From JAPPHA01 sp963664045 (GTDB lineage: Bacteria; Pseudomonadota; Alphaproteobacteria; Rhodobacterales; Rhodobacteraceae): a DNA stretch of 64,000 nucleotides. Below are positions 46,150-55,148 of this stretch, in pieces; position 1 is the stretch's first letter, and the number at the start of each line of letters is the position of its first letter. Where the stretch lies: the NCBI GenBank assembly GCA_963664045.2, contig CAXXGT010000017.1, positions 186,001 to 250,000 on the forward strand. Direction: 5' to 3'. The position numbers were made by a program, and so were the translations under genes. The notes under the pieces were generated by a model. It was given only the letters and a program-made list of their open reading frames with translations, searched no databases and was not told the DNA's origin.

Positions 46150-47325
46150 TCATTCCACGATTTCGAAATGATGCAGGTGATTGTCGGTGATGCTGATTCC
46201 CAGCCCGGGCGTTTCGTCATCGAGTTCCAGGTGACCGTCACGTGCATCCGGATCTCCTTCGAAAATGTAGTAGAACAGTTCGTTGCCGACCTCTACGTCG
46301 AACACCGGGAAGTACTCTGACATCGGGCAGTTCGCATTGGCCATGGTCAGGTGATAGTTGTGCATCTGCCCGGCGTGCGGAATCACCGGGATCTGGTGTG
46401 CCTCGGCAATCGCATTGATCTTCTGCGCGGCAGTGATTCCACCGACACGATTGGTGTCGTATTGAAGGACACTCACGGCCTTCCGTTCGATCAGTTCCTT
46501 GCAGCCGATGATCGAGAATTCATGCTCGCCTCCCGAAATCGGCACGATTCCCATGGCGTTGAGCTGGCAGTAACCCTGGACATCATCGGCGATGACCGGT
46601 TCCTCCAGCCATCGCGGTTCGTACCTGGCGAGTTTCGGCAACATCCGTCGGGAATAATCGAGGTTCCACCCCATGTAGCATTCGAGCATGAGGTCGCGGT
46701 CGTAGCCGATCACTTCGCGCAGGGCCTCGACCCGCTTGAGGTTTTCGCGCATGCCGGCCATTCCGTCCTTTGGTCCGAAGCCGAACCTGGACTTGAACGC
46801 CTGGTAGCCGCATGTCACCGCCGCCTCGGCCTCGGCCTGCATGGCGTCAATCTCATCGGCATAGAGCTTTGAATAATAGACCGGTATCCGCTCTTTCGTG
46901 CGACCGCCGAGCAACTTGAACACCGGCTTGCCGACGAGCTTGCCCATCAGGTCCCATATCGCGATGTCGATGGCGCTGATCGCGATCATGCCAATGCCCT
47001 TGCGGCCCCAGGCATGGGTGCGGCGGTACATCTTTTCCCAGATATAGGCGTAATCGAAGGGATCATGGCCGATGACGAGACCGGCCAGATGATCGTCGAT
47101 TGCCTTCTTGACCACGTCCGGCGCCAATGCGGCGTTGCCGATGCCCACGGTCCCGTCGTCCGTCTCGACCTCACAGGTCAGCCACTGGTGGAAACGGAAC
47201 GATGCCATCGCATCGCCGGATTCCCGCAAGGCATCGGACGCATTGGTGCAGAAATGGCCCTGGGGAGGTACTGTCGGTCCGGTCCAGTTCCAGACTCGTG
47301 TGCGAACGGATTTTATCCTGGTCAT
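46150..47325 (-). CDS. L-rhamnonate dehydratase-like enolase-superfamily enzyme
   Basis: The 391-residue protein matches RhmD along its length: GRKGIGMIAISAIDIAIWDL, GKPVFKLLGGRTKERIPVYYS, LMLECYMGWNLDYSRRML, EEPVIADDVQGY, SGGEHEFSIIG and VIPHAGQMHNYHLTMA (catalytic His). It has the Asp/Glu metal ligands of the mandelate-racemase family at ECY, EEP and GEHE. RhmD removes water from L-rhamnonate to give 2-keto-3-deoxy-rhamnonate; related acid sugars are possible. It heads the sugar-acid operon with a 205-base gap before the aldolase gene. Confidence 0.85.
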   Translation of the reverse strand: MTRIKSVRTRVWNWTGPTVPPQGHFCTNASDALRESGDAMASFRFHQWLTCEVETDDGTVGIGNAALAPDVVKKAIDDHLAGLVIGHDPFDYAYIWEKMYRRTHAWGRKGIGMIAISAIDIAIWDLMGKLVGKPVFKLLGGRTKERIPVYYSKLYADEIDAMQAEAEAAVTCGYQAFKSRFGFGPKDGMAGMRENLKRVEALREVIGYDRDLMLECYMGWNLDYSRRMLPKLARYEPRWLEEPVIADDVQGYCQLNAMGIVPISGGEHEFSIIGCKELIERKAVSVLQYDTNRVGGITAAQKINAIAEAHQIPVIPHAGQMHNYHLTMANANCPMSEYFPVFDVEVGNELFYYIFEGDPDARDGHLELDDETPGLGISITDNHLHHFEIVE

Positions 47326-47402
47326 CTATCTACCCTTGAAATTGAAAAGCAAGTTCCGGCGAATGAGCAGGCGTGCAGCGAGTCTGGCTGCTGAACTAGC
47401 GG

Positions 47403-48175
47403 GTGTGAGTCCCGCCGGCGCAATTCTTGGTTTGGCGCCGTAGCATATCCCACGGGTACCGGGGTGACCTGGTGCCTGCGAGCTGGGACGTAGAAAGCCA
47501 TCGTGGGCGTGGCTGGAGCAAGGCTCCAACCGGTCCGGTCAGTCAGGATGGCGAACAAACCGAAGGGCCGTAGCGAAAGCGAACGATTGTTGATGCGACG
47601 AAAAGTTCGCCCCCACATGGAAGCTGACTTGTGGGGATATTGGAGGATGCCAAGGGTCAGCCTGCTACCCGATGGCTAGCACCGGTGCGGAAGAACCGAG
47701 GTGAGCACGCACCGGGTCCCCCGGCGTAGAGACGGCGGCAATTCGGGAAAGTTCAGCAGTGAAAGACCGGAAGGTGAGGAGAACGGACAGGATGTTGTGA
47801 CCCTTGAATGTCAAGGACCGTGCCAATAACCGCAGTGCGGGAAATGGCACGGAGTTCTCCTGACTGGCGGATGAGGCCGATTAAGCGGTGATGGGCGGAA
47901 CAACATAACCCGTCCGGAGCGAGGGCCTCTGGGCTCAGGTGGCGAAGGCGGCAGGTCATGCCGGGACACAGAGCCCGGTGTCGACCGATGATATCACCCG
48001 GATGACGGGTGGTGCTGTCGAGCCGAAGGGCGGCGCAAACGCGGGATGTTGCCACGGGCATGGCTGGGTCAGCCTTAAGCGTGGCGGATGTCGCGGAAGG
48101 CACCGCACCGAACTCCTGCGGGGGGGTGCCTGACGCTTGAAGCCGGACCCGGGAAAACCGGACGTCCGGAATTTT
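47403..48175 (+). ncRNA. ORF-less group II intron-like ribozyme
   Basis: About 770 structured bases without any protein frame. The left end GTGTG fits the GUGYG intron start. A domain V-like hairpin is at 48139-48172: AAGCCGGAC...GGGAAAACC...GGACGTCCGG, with the AGC triad, a GAAA-type loop and the ACG bulge. Just before it, GGCACCGCA...TGCGGGGGGGTGCC forms a short domain IV with no reverse-transcriptase gene. Many internal paired blocks, such as GCACCGGTGCGG...GCACGCACCGG, fit domain I. Domain VI and the 3' splice site are not recognised, and the right end runs into a tctA remnant. Confidence 0.7.
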
Positions 48176-48179
48176 AGGG

Positions 48180-48440
48180 GGGATGCTGGAAACGTGGCCT
48201 TTGGTGCGCGCGCCAGTGTCCTACCCGACCCCAAAGCGGTCGACCAAAGAGCGCCAGGGCCGTCAAAGCCAGGAACAGGAATGACAACGGCCGGGTTGCC
48301 ATCAGCCACCATTTCTCGTCGAGCATGACCATGGACTGGCCAAGCCGCTGCTCGAGCATGCCGCCGAGGATGAGCCTGATGGCGAGGGGTACGACCGAAA
48401 AACCGTACCGTCGCATGAAAACCCGACGACCCCGGACATC
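48180..48440 (-). pseudogene. TctA-family (tripartite tricarboxylate transporter) C-terminal remnant
   Basis: The minus strand encodes MRRYGFSVVPLAIRLILGGM, LEQRLGQSMVM and WWLMATRPLSFLFLALTALALFG, closely matching the end of TctA large permeases. A preceding piece (LAIIKNLMSGVVGF) is in another frame, so there is a frameshift as well as loss of the first 80% of the gene. It abuts the group II intron-like RNA. Confidence 0.65.
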
Positions 48441-48478
48441 AGGTTCTTGATTATTGCGAGTGTAACAGGACTGAACAA

Positions 48479-48496
48479 TATTTGGAATACCAAATA
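48479..48496. promoter_or_regulatory. Perfect inverted repeat, possible operator
   Basis: TATTTGG-AATA-CCAAATA, followed at once by a partial repeat (CCAAA), in an AT-rich island. The TTGG-N-CCAA pattern resembles GntR-family operators. No intact gene lies immediately beside it; it may have served the lost tctA operon. Confidence 0.4.
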
Positions 48497-48499
48497 CCA

Positions 48500-49104
48500 A
48501 AAAAGTTCAAATTCCTTTATCGCGTTTCAGCATGACGGCCCCGGTTACCCTGGCGCGCGTCGCTTGAAACTTCCAGCAATCTAACCGGCCGGAATGGTGC
48601 CCCGACAGCGAGTGGCCACGGTTTTCTGCGAGGGAAAGAGGGACTCTCGCGGCGGGAGTGGATTTTCGCCACAGCGGTATGTTCCGCTTGAAACGACGCC
48701 AGGATGTACTGTCCGGGGACGGGACCAATGCCCGGATTTGACCGGCCGTAACAGGCGTTCGCCTGGAACGCTCTCTGGCTGACTGGATTTTCGCGTCATC
48801 GGCCAATTCGAACGCCTCGAATTTCGGGCGGATTTCGGCAATCGATCGATCGGGGCGCGTGACAGTCCGCCTGGTGACCGGCATTTTCTTCGTGGCATGG
48901 CCTTCAAACGGTCTTGGCTTGGCTTGCTCCCCCGGTAACGGCCCAGCAGTTTGCCGGGAAGGTTGGAGGCACCCGGAATCGAGGTATTTGAGCCGAGATG
49001 GTTCGATGGCAGGTGCCGTCGGACTGCGTCTCCCGCAATGAAGACCCGGCTGTGCGGCATGTTGGAGGCGCACGCATTATTGGCCGTCCTGGCATGAACC
49101 GGGT
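48500..49104. other. Gene-poor stretch downstream of maleylacetate reductase gene
   Basis: About 600 bases; open frames on both strands overlap each other and none is family-like. No repeat or RNA is recognised. Confidence 0.45.
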
Positions 49105-50166
49105 TCATGGCCGCGGAGCCTCACCGCTCCAGGCCCGATGCAGGAGGCCGCGGATTCCATCGACGGTCACGGAACGAGGGTTAGAATATGGGTTCCGGGT
49201 TGCCAGGTCAGCCGCCCTGTCCAGATCGGCTTCCTTCAGGCCGAAGTCCGAGAGTGCGCGTGGCGCGCCGAGGGATCGGGCAAACTCCCAAAGGCCAAGC
49301 GCGGGGTCGTCGCATTCGAACAATTCGGCCACCGGCGCGAGCAGGTCCGGGACGGCCACCATGTTGTATGCCACTGCGTGCGGGAGGATTGTCGCATGGG
49401 TCTCGGCGTGCGGAAGGTTGAAACTGCCTCCGAGTGCGTGGCACAGCTTGTGGTGAAGCGCCATGCCGACCCTGGCAAGAACTGTTCCGCATGCCCAGGC
49501 TCCGCGCTGGGATTCCTCACGTGCAGAGAGGTCTTCCGGAGCTTCGATCAACCGCGGCAGCGATGCCTTGAATGCCTTGATTCCAAAGATAGCGAGTTCG
49601 CTGTCCCCAGGTGTTCGATCATCGGCATAGAGGCCTTCCACGGCGTGGGCGATGGCGTTGAGAGCGCTGGCGATGGTCATGGAAGCCGGCAACGTCGCGA
49701 CGAGTCCGGGATCGTAGAGAACCGTGTCCGGGCGGACCCGCGGGTTCTTGAGCGTTGTCTTTACGCCGTCCTCGGTTTGGCCAAGGATCGCCGTGCATTC
49801 GCTGCCCGCATAAGTGGTCGGAAGCGCAATTTGACGGATTTCGTGCCGGAGTGCCAACGCCTTGCCGAGACCGATTGTCGAGCCTCCACCGGCTGAAAGC
49901 ACGCTGTCCGCCCCAACAGATTTCAGATGGGCCAGGGCCTCCTCGGTGACCTCGACCGGTGTGTGCATTTCGGCCCCGGAGAAAACCCCGGCAGCATTGG
50001 CTCCAAGGCGTTTCGCCAGTTTCAGTCCCAGAGCCGATTTCCCCGGTGTCGTCAGCACCAGGACCCGGCGGGCTTCCAGCGCCTCAACGTATTTTCCGAC
50101 TGCCTTGCCAAGACCGACACCAAAGGCGACCGACTGACCGCCTGAATATCTTGATATGTTGATCAC
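49105..50166 (-). CDS. Maleylacetate reductase (iron-type alcohol dehydrogenase family)
   Basis: From GTG 50166 (AGAGGAAGG upstream) the product is 353 residues, the family's usual length. Motifs: VLVLTTPGKSALGLKLAKRL, SAGGGSTIGLGKALALRHEI (nucleotide-binding), ALPTTYAGSECTAILG, and ALHHKLCHALGGSFNLPHAETHAT in pieces (the His-rich active region). The enzyme reduces maleylacetate to 3-oxoadipate in chloroaromatic, resorcinol and hydroxyquinol degradation. No hydroxyquinol dioxygenase gene is adjacent; the partner pathway must lie elsewhere or be lost. Confidence 0.88.
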   Translation of the reverse strand: MINISRYSGGQSVAFGVGLGKAVGKYVEALEARRVLVLTTPGKSALGLKLAKRLGANAAGVFSGAEMHTPVEVTEEALAHLKSVGADSVLSAGGGSTIGLGKALALRHEIRQIALPTTYAGSECTAILGQTEDGVKTTLKNPRVRPDTVLYDPGLVATLPASMTIASALNAIAHAVEGLYADDRTPGDSELAIFGIKAFKASLPRLIEAPEDLSAREESQRGAWACGTVLARVGMALHHKLCHALGGSFNLPHAETHATILPHAVAYNMVAVPDLLAPVAELFECDDPALGLWEFARSLGAPRALSDFGLKEADLDRAADLATRNPYSNPRSVTVDGIRGLLHRAWSGEAPRP

Positions 50167-50233
50167 TTCAGCCTTCCTCTGGGGTTCGGTGGAATTCTGC
50201 CATGGCGAACTCAGATTGTTGGTTGAGTCTTGG

Positions 50234-51196
50234 TCAGGCTGGATGGCCTGATGGCCGATGTTCCCGCAGTTGTTCCGGGTACCTGGGTGCATGCGATTCT
50301 GTCTCCAAGGCCTGGATCCGACGATGCGTTCGGACATGTCGAGTCTTCCAGGCGAGCATCGGCATGTTCCCAATCCGGGTTCGGATCGTTGGTTCGATGT
50401 CCAACAGATCCGCGTCAATCTCGCCGCTGTCGAGCACGCCGTCGAGAAATGCTCGCTCGTTCGTGGTCAGGTCGAACAAAAAGGCAAACCTTTCGCGACA
50501 AAGCGCAACGGTCTCTTCAATCCACGCGTCGATGGATACGGTGCGCCAGTCACGCCGTCCACTGGCGCCAATGGCCAGCACGGCAGCCTTGATCCGGCTC
50601 CAGTCGAGTCCTTCGACGGAAAGGATACGCCGCGCATCGAACAGGTCGCGGGCTGCACGCCGATCGACGAGCGCGACGATCTTGCCGGCGATGACTTCGT
50701 GGAGGTTGAGGACGAGGACTTCCTTCGCCCGTATGTCACCAATTGGAAGCGATCCCATGCGCGCCATCCCGAACAGCGGCTGACGCACCATGTAGTTCAC
50801 GTCGACCTCCAACGCGGCACTTCCACCGAGCGCCGAGGCGTAACGAGCCAGCCACTTGCCGCCGGCATGTTCGTGGGGCTTGCGGAGATAACTGTATCCT
50901 TGGGAAGTGAGTAGACGGTCGAGGGCGGCGTCGATAGCCGGGCGTTCGGCTTTCATGGCGGCCCTGTCAAGCGCACCCACATAGTTCAGGTCGATATCAA
51001 CCGAAAGCCTGTCGAGACCGAGATGGAAGAGATTGAGCGCAGTACCACCCTTGAGGACGAGCCGATCCGACAAAACCTTGTCTCGCGCGATCTCCTGCAA
51101 CAGGTCCAGGAGCCGCAGCACTTTCTCGAGTGTGCCAGGCTGGTGGCCGGTGTCATCGGCGATGCTCTGCAGGGTTTGGACAGACGGCGCAGCCAT
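50234..51196 (-). CDS. AbiEii-type nucleotidyltransferase toxin
   Basis: The 320-residue protein has the nucleotidyltransferase motif LVLKGGTALNLFHLGLDRLS followed by VDIDLNY (the DxD metal site), and the downstream ALEVDVNY and LHEVIAGKIVALVDR motifs of AbiEii/MenT-type toxins. Its ATG follows the TAG of the antitoxin gene with no gap. Such toxins transfer nucleotides to tRNA or block growth upon phage infection. The C-terminal extension after residue 250 is variable in the family. Confidence 0.88.
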   Translation of the reverse strand: MAAPSVQTLQSIADDTGHQPGTLEKVLRLLDLLQEIARDKVLSDRLVLKGGTALNLFHLGLDRLSVDIDLNYVGALDRAAMKAERPAIDAALDRLLTSQGYSYLRKPHEHAGGKWLARYASALGGSAALEVDVNYMVRQPLFGMARMGSLPIGDIRAKEVLVLNLHEVIAGKIVALVDRRAARDLFDARRILSVEGLDWSRIKAAVLAIGASGRRDWRTVSIDAWIEETVALCRERFAFLFDLTTNERAFLDGVLDSGEIDADLLDIEPTIRTRIGNMPMLAWKTRHVRTHRRIQALETESHAPRYPEQLREHRPSGHPA

Positions 51197-51991
51197 CTAT
51201 AACCCCTCGAAGCGGCGTTCAATGATTCCGACCGGAAGAAGGACGTTCCAATCCTCGGCAGTCTTTCCTTTGCCCGGCGTGGTGCCAAGAGCATATCGAT
51301 GCTGGGACGGCCTCACCGTGCGGAGTTCCTTGAGCGCGGCGACCGGCACGGCCAGCCGTTTCCGCTCGCGTTCGAGCCAGAACCCCAGCGCACCGGCGGC
51401 AGTGGCTTTTCCGAGTGCGCGCGCGTATCGGACCAGTGCGACGGCATCGATCCGAACAACCAGATCCAGAGAGTTGAAAAGCTCCCCGGCACCACCGGCC
51501 AAGTCGTAGCGGTCGAACAGATCCGCGATTGTCCGTTCCATCGTCGTCACCCTGACCGCTTGCCCCAGGCGGGCGAGCGTCATGACTCCGTCCGGAGGCG
51601 CGAAGCCGCATGGTGGCCTGACGAACCGGCAGGCGAAGCCGACCGCCTCGAACATGCCGGGCTCTCCCTGCGCGATGACCTGCACGTCATGCCCCTCCGT
51701 GTAGGCGCAGCCGTGCAACTCAAGGGCCGAGTGATATGCGATCGTACTGTCGCGGCGCAGGCAGGATGCGGCCAGGAAGCGGTCGACCGGCCATGTTGCA
51801 GCGTCGGCATGTTTGGGTACTGACGCGAAGACACCACGGGCGATGCGCCGGATATTGCCGGCTCGAAGGTGCTGGGCGAGCATCGCCGTGACAACCCCGT
51901 CCTGCGGGCGGCGGCCAACAGCCGCGGCGTATTCGGCGCGCCGGAAGACCGGGTGAGCGCTGAAAAATGGCGCAGAGATGAGTCGGGGCAT
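51197..51991 (-). CDS. AbiEi-type antitoxin / transcriptional regulator
   Basis: The 264-residue protein has an N-terminal winged-helix region (FRRAEYAAAVGR...LAQHLRAGNIRRIARGVFASV) and the AbiEi middle section DSTIAYHSALELHGCAYTE, VTTMERTIADLFDRYDLAGGAGE. AbiEi antitoxins neutralise the AbiEii toxin (type IV) and repress their own promoter. An AT-rich promoter lies about 50 bases upstream of ATG 51991. Confidence 0.87.
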   Translation of the reverse strand: MPRLISAPFFSAHPVFRRAEYAAAVGRRPQDGVVTAMLAQHLRAGNIRRIARGVFASVPKHADAATWPVDRFLAASCLRRDSTIAYHSALELHGCAYTEGHDVQVIAQGEPGMFEAVGFACRFVRPPCGFAPPDGVMTLARLGQAVRVTTMERTIADLFDRYDLAGGAGELFNSLDLVVRIDAVALVRYARALGKATAAGALGFWLERERKRLAVPVAALKELRTVRPSQHRYALGTTPGKGKTAEDWNVLLPVGIIERRFEGL

Positions 51992-52039
51992 TGTCGTTCG
52001 GGAAGATTCTTCATTCTAATCGATGAAAACGATATATAT

Positions 52040-52045
52040 ATTATA
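52040..52045 (-). promoter_or_regulatory. Candidate -10 box of the abiE operon
   Basis: TATAAT on the minus strand, inside an AT-rich island (ATATATATTATAG) about 50 bases before the antitoxin start. The -35 position has only a poor match. Confidence 0.4.
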
Positions 52046-52245
52046 GCTTGACGCGACAAACATAAAGAAATGAACGCGAAGTTTTCTTCGAACCGGCTTC
52101 AAGAAAGACACGATGGCATGTGGCTTTCGTTGACTCAGGACGTGCAGCGTCACGTGCCGCGCCGCCGCCAGCTTTGACGACTGGATCTTCGGCAAGACGC
52201 CGGTCGGAATGTCAGGCTTAGCTGCCTGTCCGTGACTCTGCCTGA

Positions 52246-54612
52246 TCAGGTCGAACGGGCAATGGCAGCCTGCACCCTTTGATTCCCGATGTCGTCGCTT
52301 CCGGCGGTCTGTGACAATTTGCGCAACTCGATGATGTCCTCCGCATACTCTTCCAGACGCCGATCGAACCATTTTCGGTTCTTCGTGCAGATCAATGTAT
52401 GGGGGCTCCCTTTCCTCAACGTTCTGCGATCGACGGACAGCTCACTCCACTTGATTTCGTGCTCGAGATGTAACCGGACTCCCTGCACGGCCTTGAAATG
52501 GTGCTCGTGTTCGACTGGATCGGCACAGAAACGCTTCAGTTCTCTGCAATGGGTACAATCGCACTTTAAGTTGCAGGGAGTTGTCCAATCTCTTGGGGAG
52601 GCAGGCGGATATTCGCTTCTTCCGAGCAGACAGTCTGCCGCGTGCTTCCAAAGAGTCTCGTGGAATGAGAATCGAGGCAGTTTTTCAAGCCGGCGGACGA
52701 CACCCGGAAGCGTGCGATCGGGACATGCGAGTTCCTCACGCTGAACAATGAGTTTGGTGAAGCGATCGGCAATATCGTCATTCCGAGGGTCGGCCAGGAA
52801 GGTGTATACGCGAACGATGACCTCTTCAGTCAGTAAGGCCGTTTTTCCTCCCATCGGTTTCAATCCGGGCGGGTTTTCCCAGGGTTCGTGCGAACTTTCT
52901 TCCAATTGGCTCATTGCCGTTTCACCCAGGAGTTGAATGACCTCGCGACAGTGATCAGGGTGGTCCCGTTGCAGGACCTCGGCCAGGGAAGCCGCGATTC
53001 CCAGCATTCCGTTCGGATCTTCCTCCATTCGGTCCGCCGCCAGGATCGGCCAGAAAGACTTTACCGGTTCCGGGCCCAAGCGGGACATGGCGTCACACAA
53101 CGCATCGTCCAAATCGATACAACTGGTATATCCGTTGGAAACGACCCGTGACAGGAACGTCGATAGTGCACCAACGTCATCAAGTTCGCAGGTCAGTCGA
53201 ATTCCCTTTGCGACGGCTTTGGCCAAGTGGCTGGCGGAATACGTTGGGACTTCCCAGAACTCGGGGAGACGCAGCACAATGTCCCTGGCAGGCGAGCCTG
53301 TTCCGGTCCCCAGACGGGAGGCTTCCGATTCCGCGAATCCGGCAACCGATGCGAATCCTTCATTGCCGACAATGTCCAGCGTATTTGCTTCCGGCCAGGT
53401 GACAAGGGCGGCCAACCGGTACTCTCGTTCAATCGTTGGCGGAGCGTTGCCGATACAGTCATCGACTTCTTCGCTGGTCGGCTTGGCAATGTCCGCCACG
53501 TTTTCTGGATCGGGGATCAGAATCGCCGGTTCAAGGCCAATATTTCCGAGATCGTCGTGGCTGCCATTCGGACACGCCCAACCTGAAAGGTATCGATAGT
53601 CTTCCACAAGTTCTTCATTTCCATAGTCAGACGAGTAATAACCATCATCATACTCATCCAGATGGCTGACCTGTTCCACATGGACTGTCGTCGCGTAGAT
53701 CTTGAAATCCGCCTTGCCTGCCGCTTCCACCAGGGTCGCTGCAACCGCCGCGTCGGTGTTCTTGAGCGTGTCGAAACTCAATCCTGTCTCGCTGTACGCG
53801 TGGTCAAGAAGCAGAACGATCTTGTCCGTGGGTTTCAGGTTCCGGGACCACTGAGACAGTTCCATGGCAAGCTGGTCAGCCTGTCTCGTATAGTCCGGGG
53901 CGCGAAGGGACTCGTCAGAGTCCGCAGCGCCTTCCAGGATGAGGTTGTATACGAGGCAGACACGGTAGCCTGATTGAAGTGGCAGGACTTCATGCCGGCA
54001 ATCCGAATAGAACGCAGCGTACGTCAGTTCGGAACGGTCTTCGGAATCCAGCTCGATTTCGACGCTGGTGCCTTTGTGTTCGACAACAATTTTTCCACCC
54101 TCTCCCGTCGACGGCAAAGTGACCGTCAAGGTGGCGACCATTTTGTCGATTTTCTCCGCGTCCTGGTGCGGCAGGAAAAACCCGCCGGGAGCGTAGATGA
54201 GCAGCTTGTACGGAACCGCTTTCAGATTCCCGACGGAACACCCGAGACCATCGCCTACGTCTTCCAGGATACGGGAAAAGGTTTCTTCCCAGCTCTTTCC
54301 GAAAATCGTCCAGTGCTCGGGATCAATCTCCCAGCTGTCGCGGACCTCCGGATCAACGACGGACTCCCTTCCCTTCCCGAACTGCGAGCGGAGGGCCCGT
54401 GCCATCAGTGCCTTTGCCTGACCATCGGGAATCGGGAACGAGATGGGCCCGACACCGTCGACGTCGAGGCTTGGAAGAGGCGCGATCAGACGGCCGCCAA
54501 TACAAAAGTTCCCCGGCCGGTCGATCGATTTGAGAATCGCTTCAACTCGCGCAGAGTTGTCTTGGAATTCGGGGTTCGCCTTTGAAATTCCATCAAACAA
54601 GTTGTTCATCAT
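52246..54612 (-). CDS. Large 2-oxoglutarate/Fe(II)-dependent oxygenase-domain protein
   Basis: From ATG 54612, which follows AAGGACAGAAA, the product is 788 residues. The N-terminal 230 residues form a prolyl-4-hydroxylase-like double-stranded beta-helix: LLIYAPGGFFLPHQDAEK (HxD iron ligands), then AAFYSDCRHEVLPLQSGYRVCLVYNL (distal His and the 2OG-binding Arg). The remaining 550 residues are unfamiliar, with a helical repeat-like region, an acidic DEYDDGYYSSDYGNEE patch and a C-terminal CNLKCDCTHCRELKRFC cysteine motif that could bind zinc. Proteins with this organisation are uncharacterised; hydroxylation of a protein or nucleic acid is possible. GC content is lower than in the metabolic genes. 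Upstream is the MITE-like element at 54908. Confidence 0.8.
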   Translation of the reverse strand: MMNNLFDGISKANPEFQDNSARVEAILKSIDRPGNFCIGGRLIAPLPSLDVDGVGPISFPIPDGQAKALMARALRSQFGKGRESVVDPEVRDSWEIDPEHWTIFGKSWEETFSRILEDVGDGLGCSVGNLKAVPYKLLIYAPGGFFLPHQDAEKIDKMVATLTVTLPSTGEGGKIVVEHKGTSVEIELDSEDRSELTYAAFYSDCRHEVLPLQSGYRVCLVYNLILEGAADSDESLRAPDYTRQADQLAMELSQWSRNLKPTDKIVLLLDHAYSETGLSFDTLKNTDAAVAATLVEAAGKADFKIYATTVHVEQVSHLDEYDDGYYSSDYGNEELVEDYRYLSGWACPNGSHDDLGNIGLEPAILIPDPENVADIAKPTSEEVDDCIGNAPPTIEREYRLAALVTWPEANTLDIVGNEGFASVAGFAESEASRLGTGTGSPARDIVLRLPEFWEVPTYSASHLAKAVAKGIRLTCELDDVGALSTFLSRVVSNGYTSCIDLDDALCDAMSRLGPEPVKSFWPILAADRMEEDPNGMLGIAASLAEVLQRDHPDHCREVIQLLGETAMSQLEESSHEPWENPPGLKPMGGKTALLTEEVIVRVYTFLADPRNDDIADRFTKLIVQREELACPDRTLPGVVRRLEKLPRFSFHETLWKHAADCLLGRSEYPPASPRDWTTPCNLKCDCTHCRELKRFCADPVEHEHHFKAVQGVRLHLEHEIKWSELSVDRRTLRKGSPHTLICTKNRKWFDRRLEEYAEDIIELRKLSQTAGSDDIGNQRVQAAIARST

Positions 54613-54907
54613 TTTCTGTCCTTGGATTCTCCATTTCCGGGAAGCGTTGCGGCTGGAATCCGTCAACGAAGCTCAATGCGTCAAAAGGGGTGATTGTCAA
54701 GACATCCGCGATTTCTCCGGATTCCGCACTGCCGCCCCACCGTGATTTATCTCGTCTTTCCGGCGGTCGAAATTACCGACCCGCAATTTCTCCCACCAAA
54801 TGACAACCACGCGGAAACCAATCCTTTCGCAAGGTACGTGACAATCCACCGAACGGAATGATGTCATTGATCTGATCCGTACCGAACGGAGTTGTACTGG
54901 ATACACC

Positions 54908-55050
54908 GAGTGTAACCCAAATCGGTTGATGGTTACGATTCTCGGACGCGCAGGTGCCATTGTTGCACCATGAAACTAGGCTATCAGCCTGTCCTCGACA
55001 GGCAGGAGTAGCCAACTGCCTCCGCGTTGCAACCAATCTGGGATACACCC
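54908..55050. mobile_element. 143-bp MITE related to ISKra4-family element
   Basis: The ends are inverted repeats: left GAGTGTAACCCAAATCGGTTG, right (reverse complement) GGGTGTATCCCAGATTGGTTG. Direct 8-base flanks GATACACC occur at 54900-54907 and 55051-55058. The left end continues ATGGTTACGATTCTC, matching ATAGTTGCGATTCGC inside the left end of the IS at 43195. It encodes nothing and is probably moved by an ISKra4-type transposase. Confidence 0.82.
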
Positions 55051-55148
55051 GATACACCTCTGTTGTTGCGCAAGGACGGTGCCCGGACTATAGCTTCCTT
55101 GGTCTCGTTGTTTCGCGCCCACTCAAACTTTCAACCAGGAAATGATAG

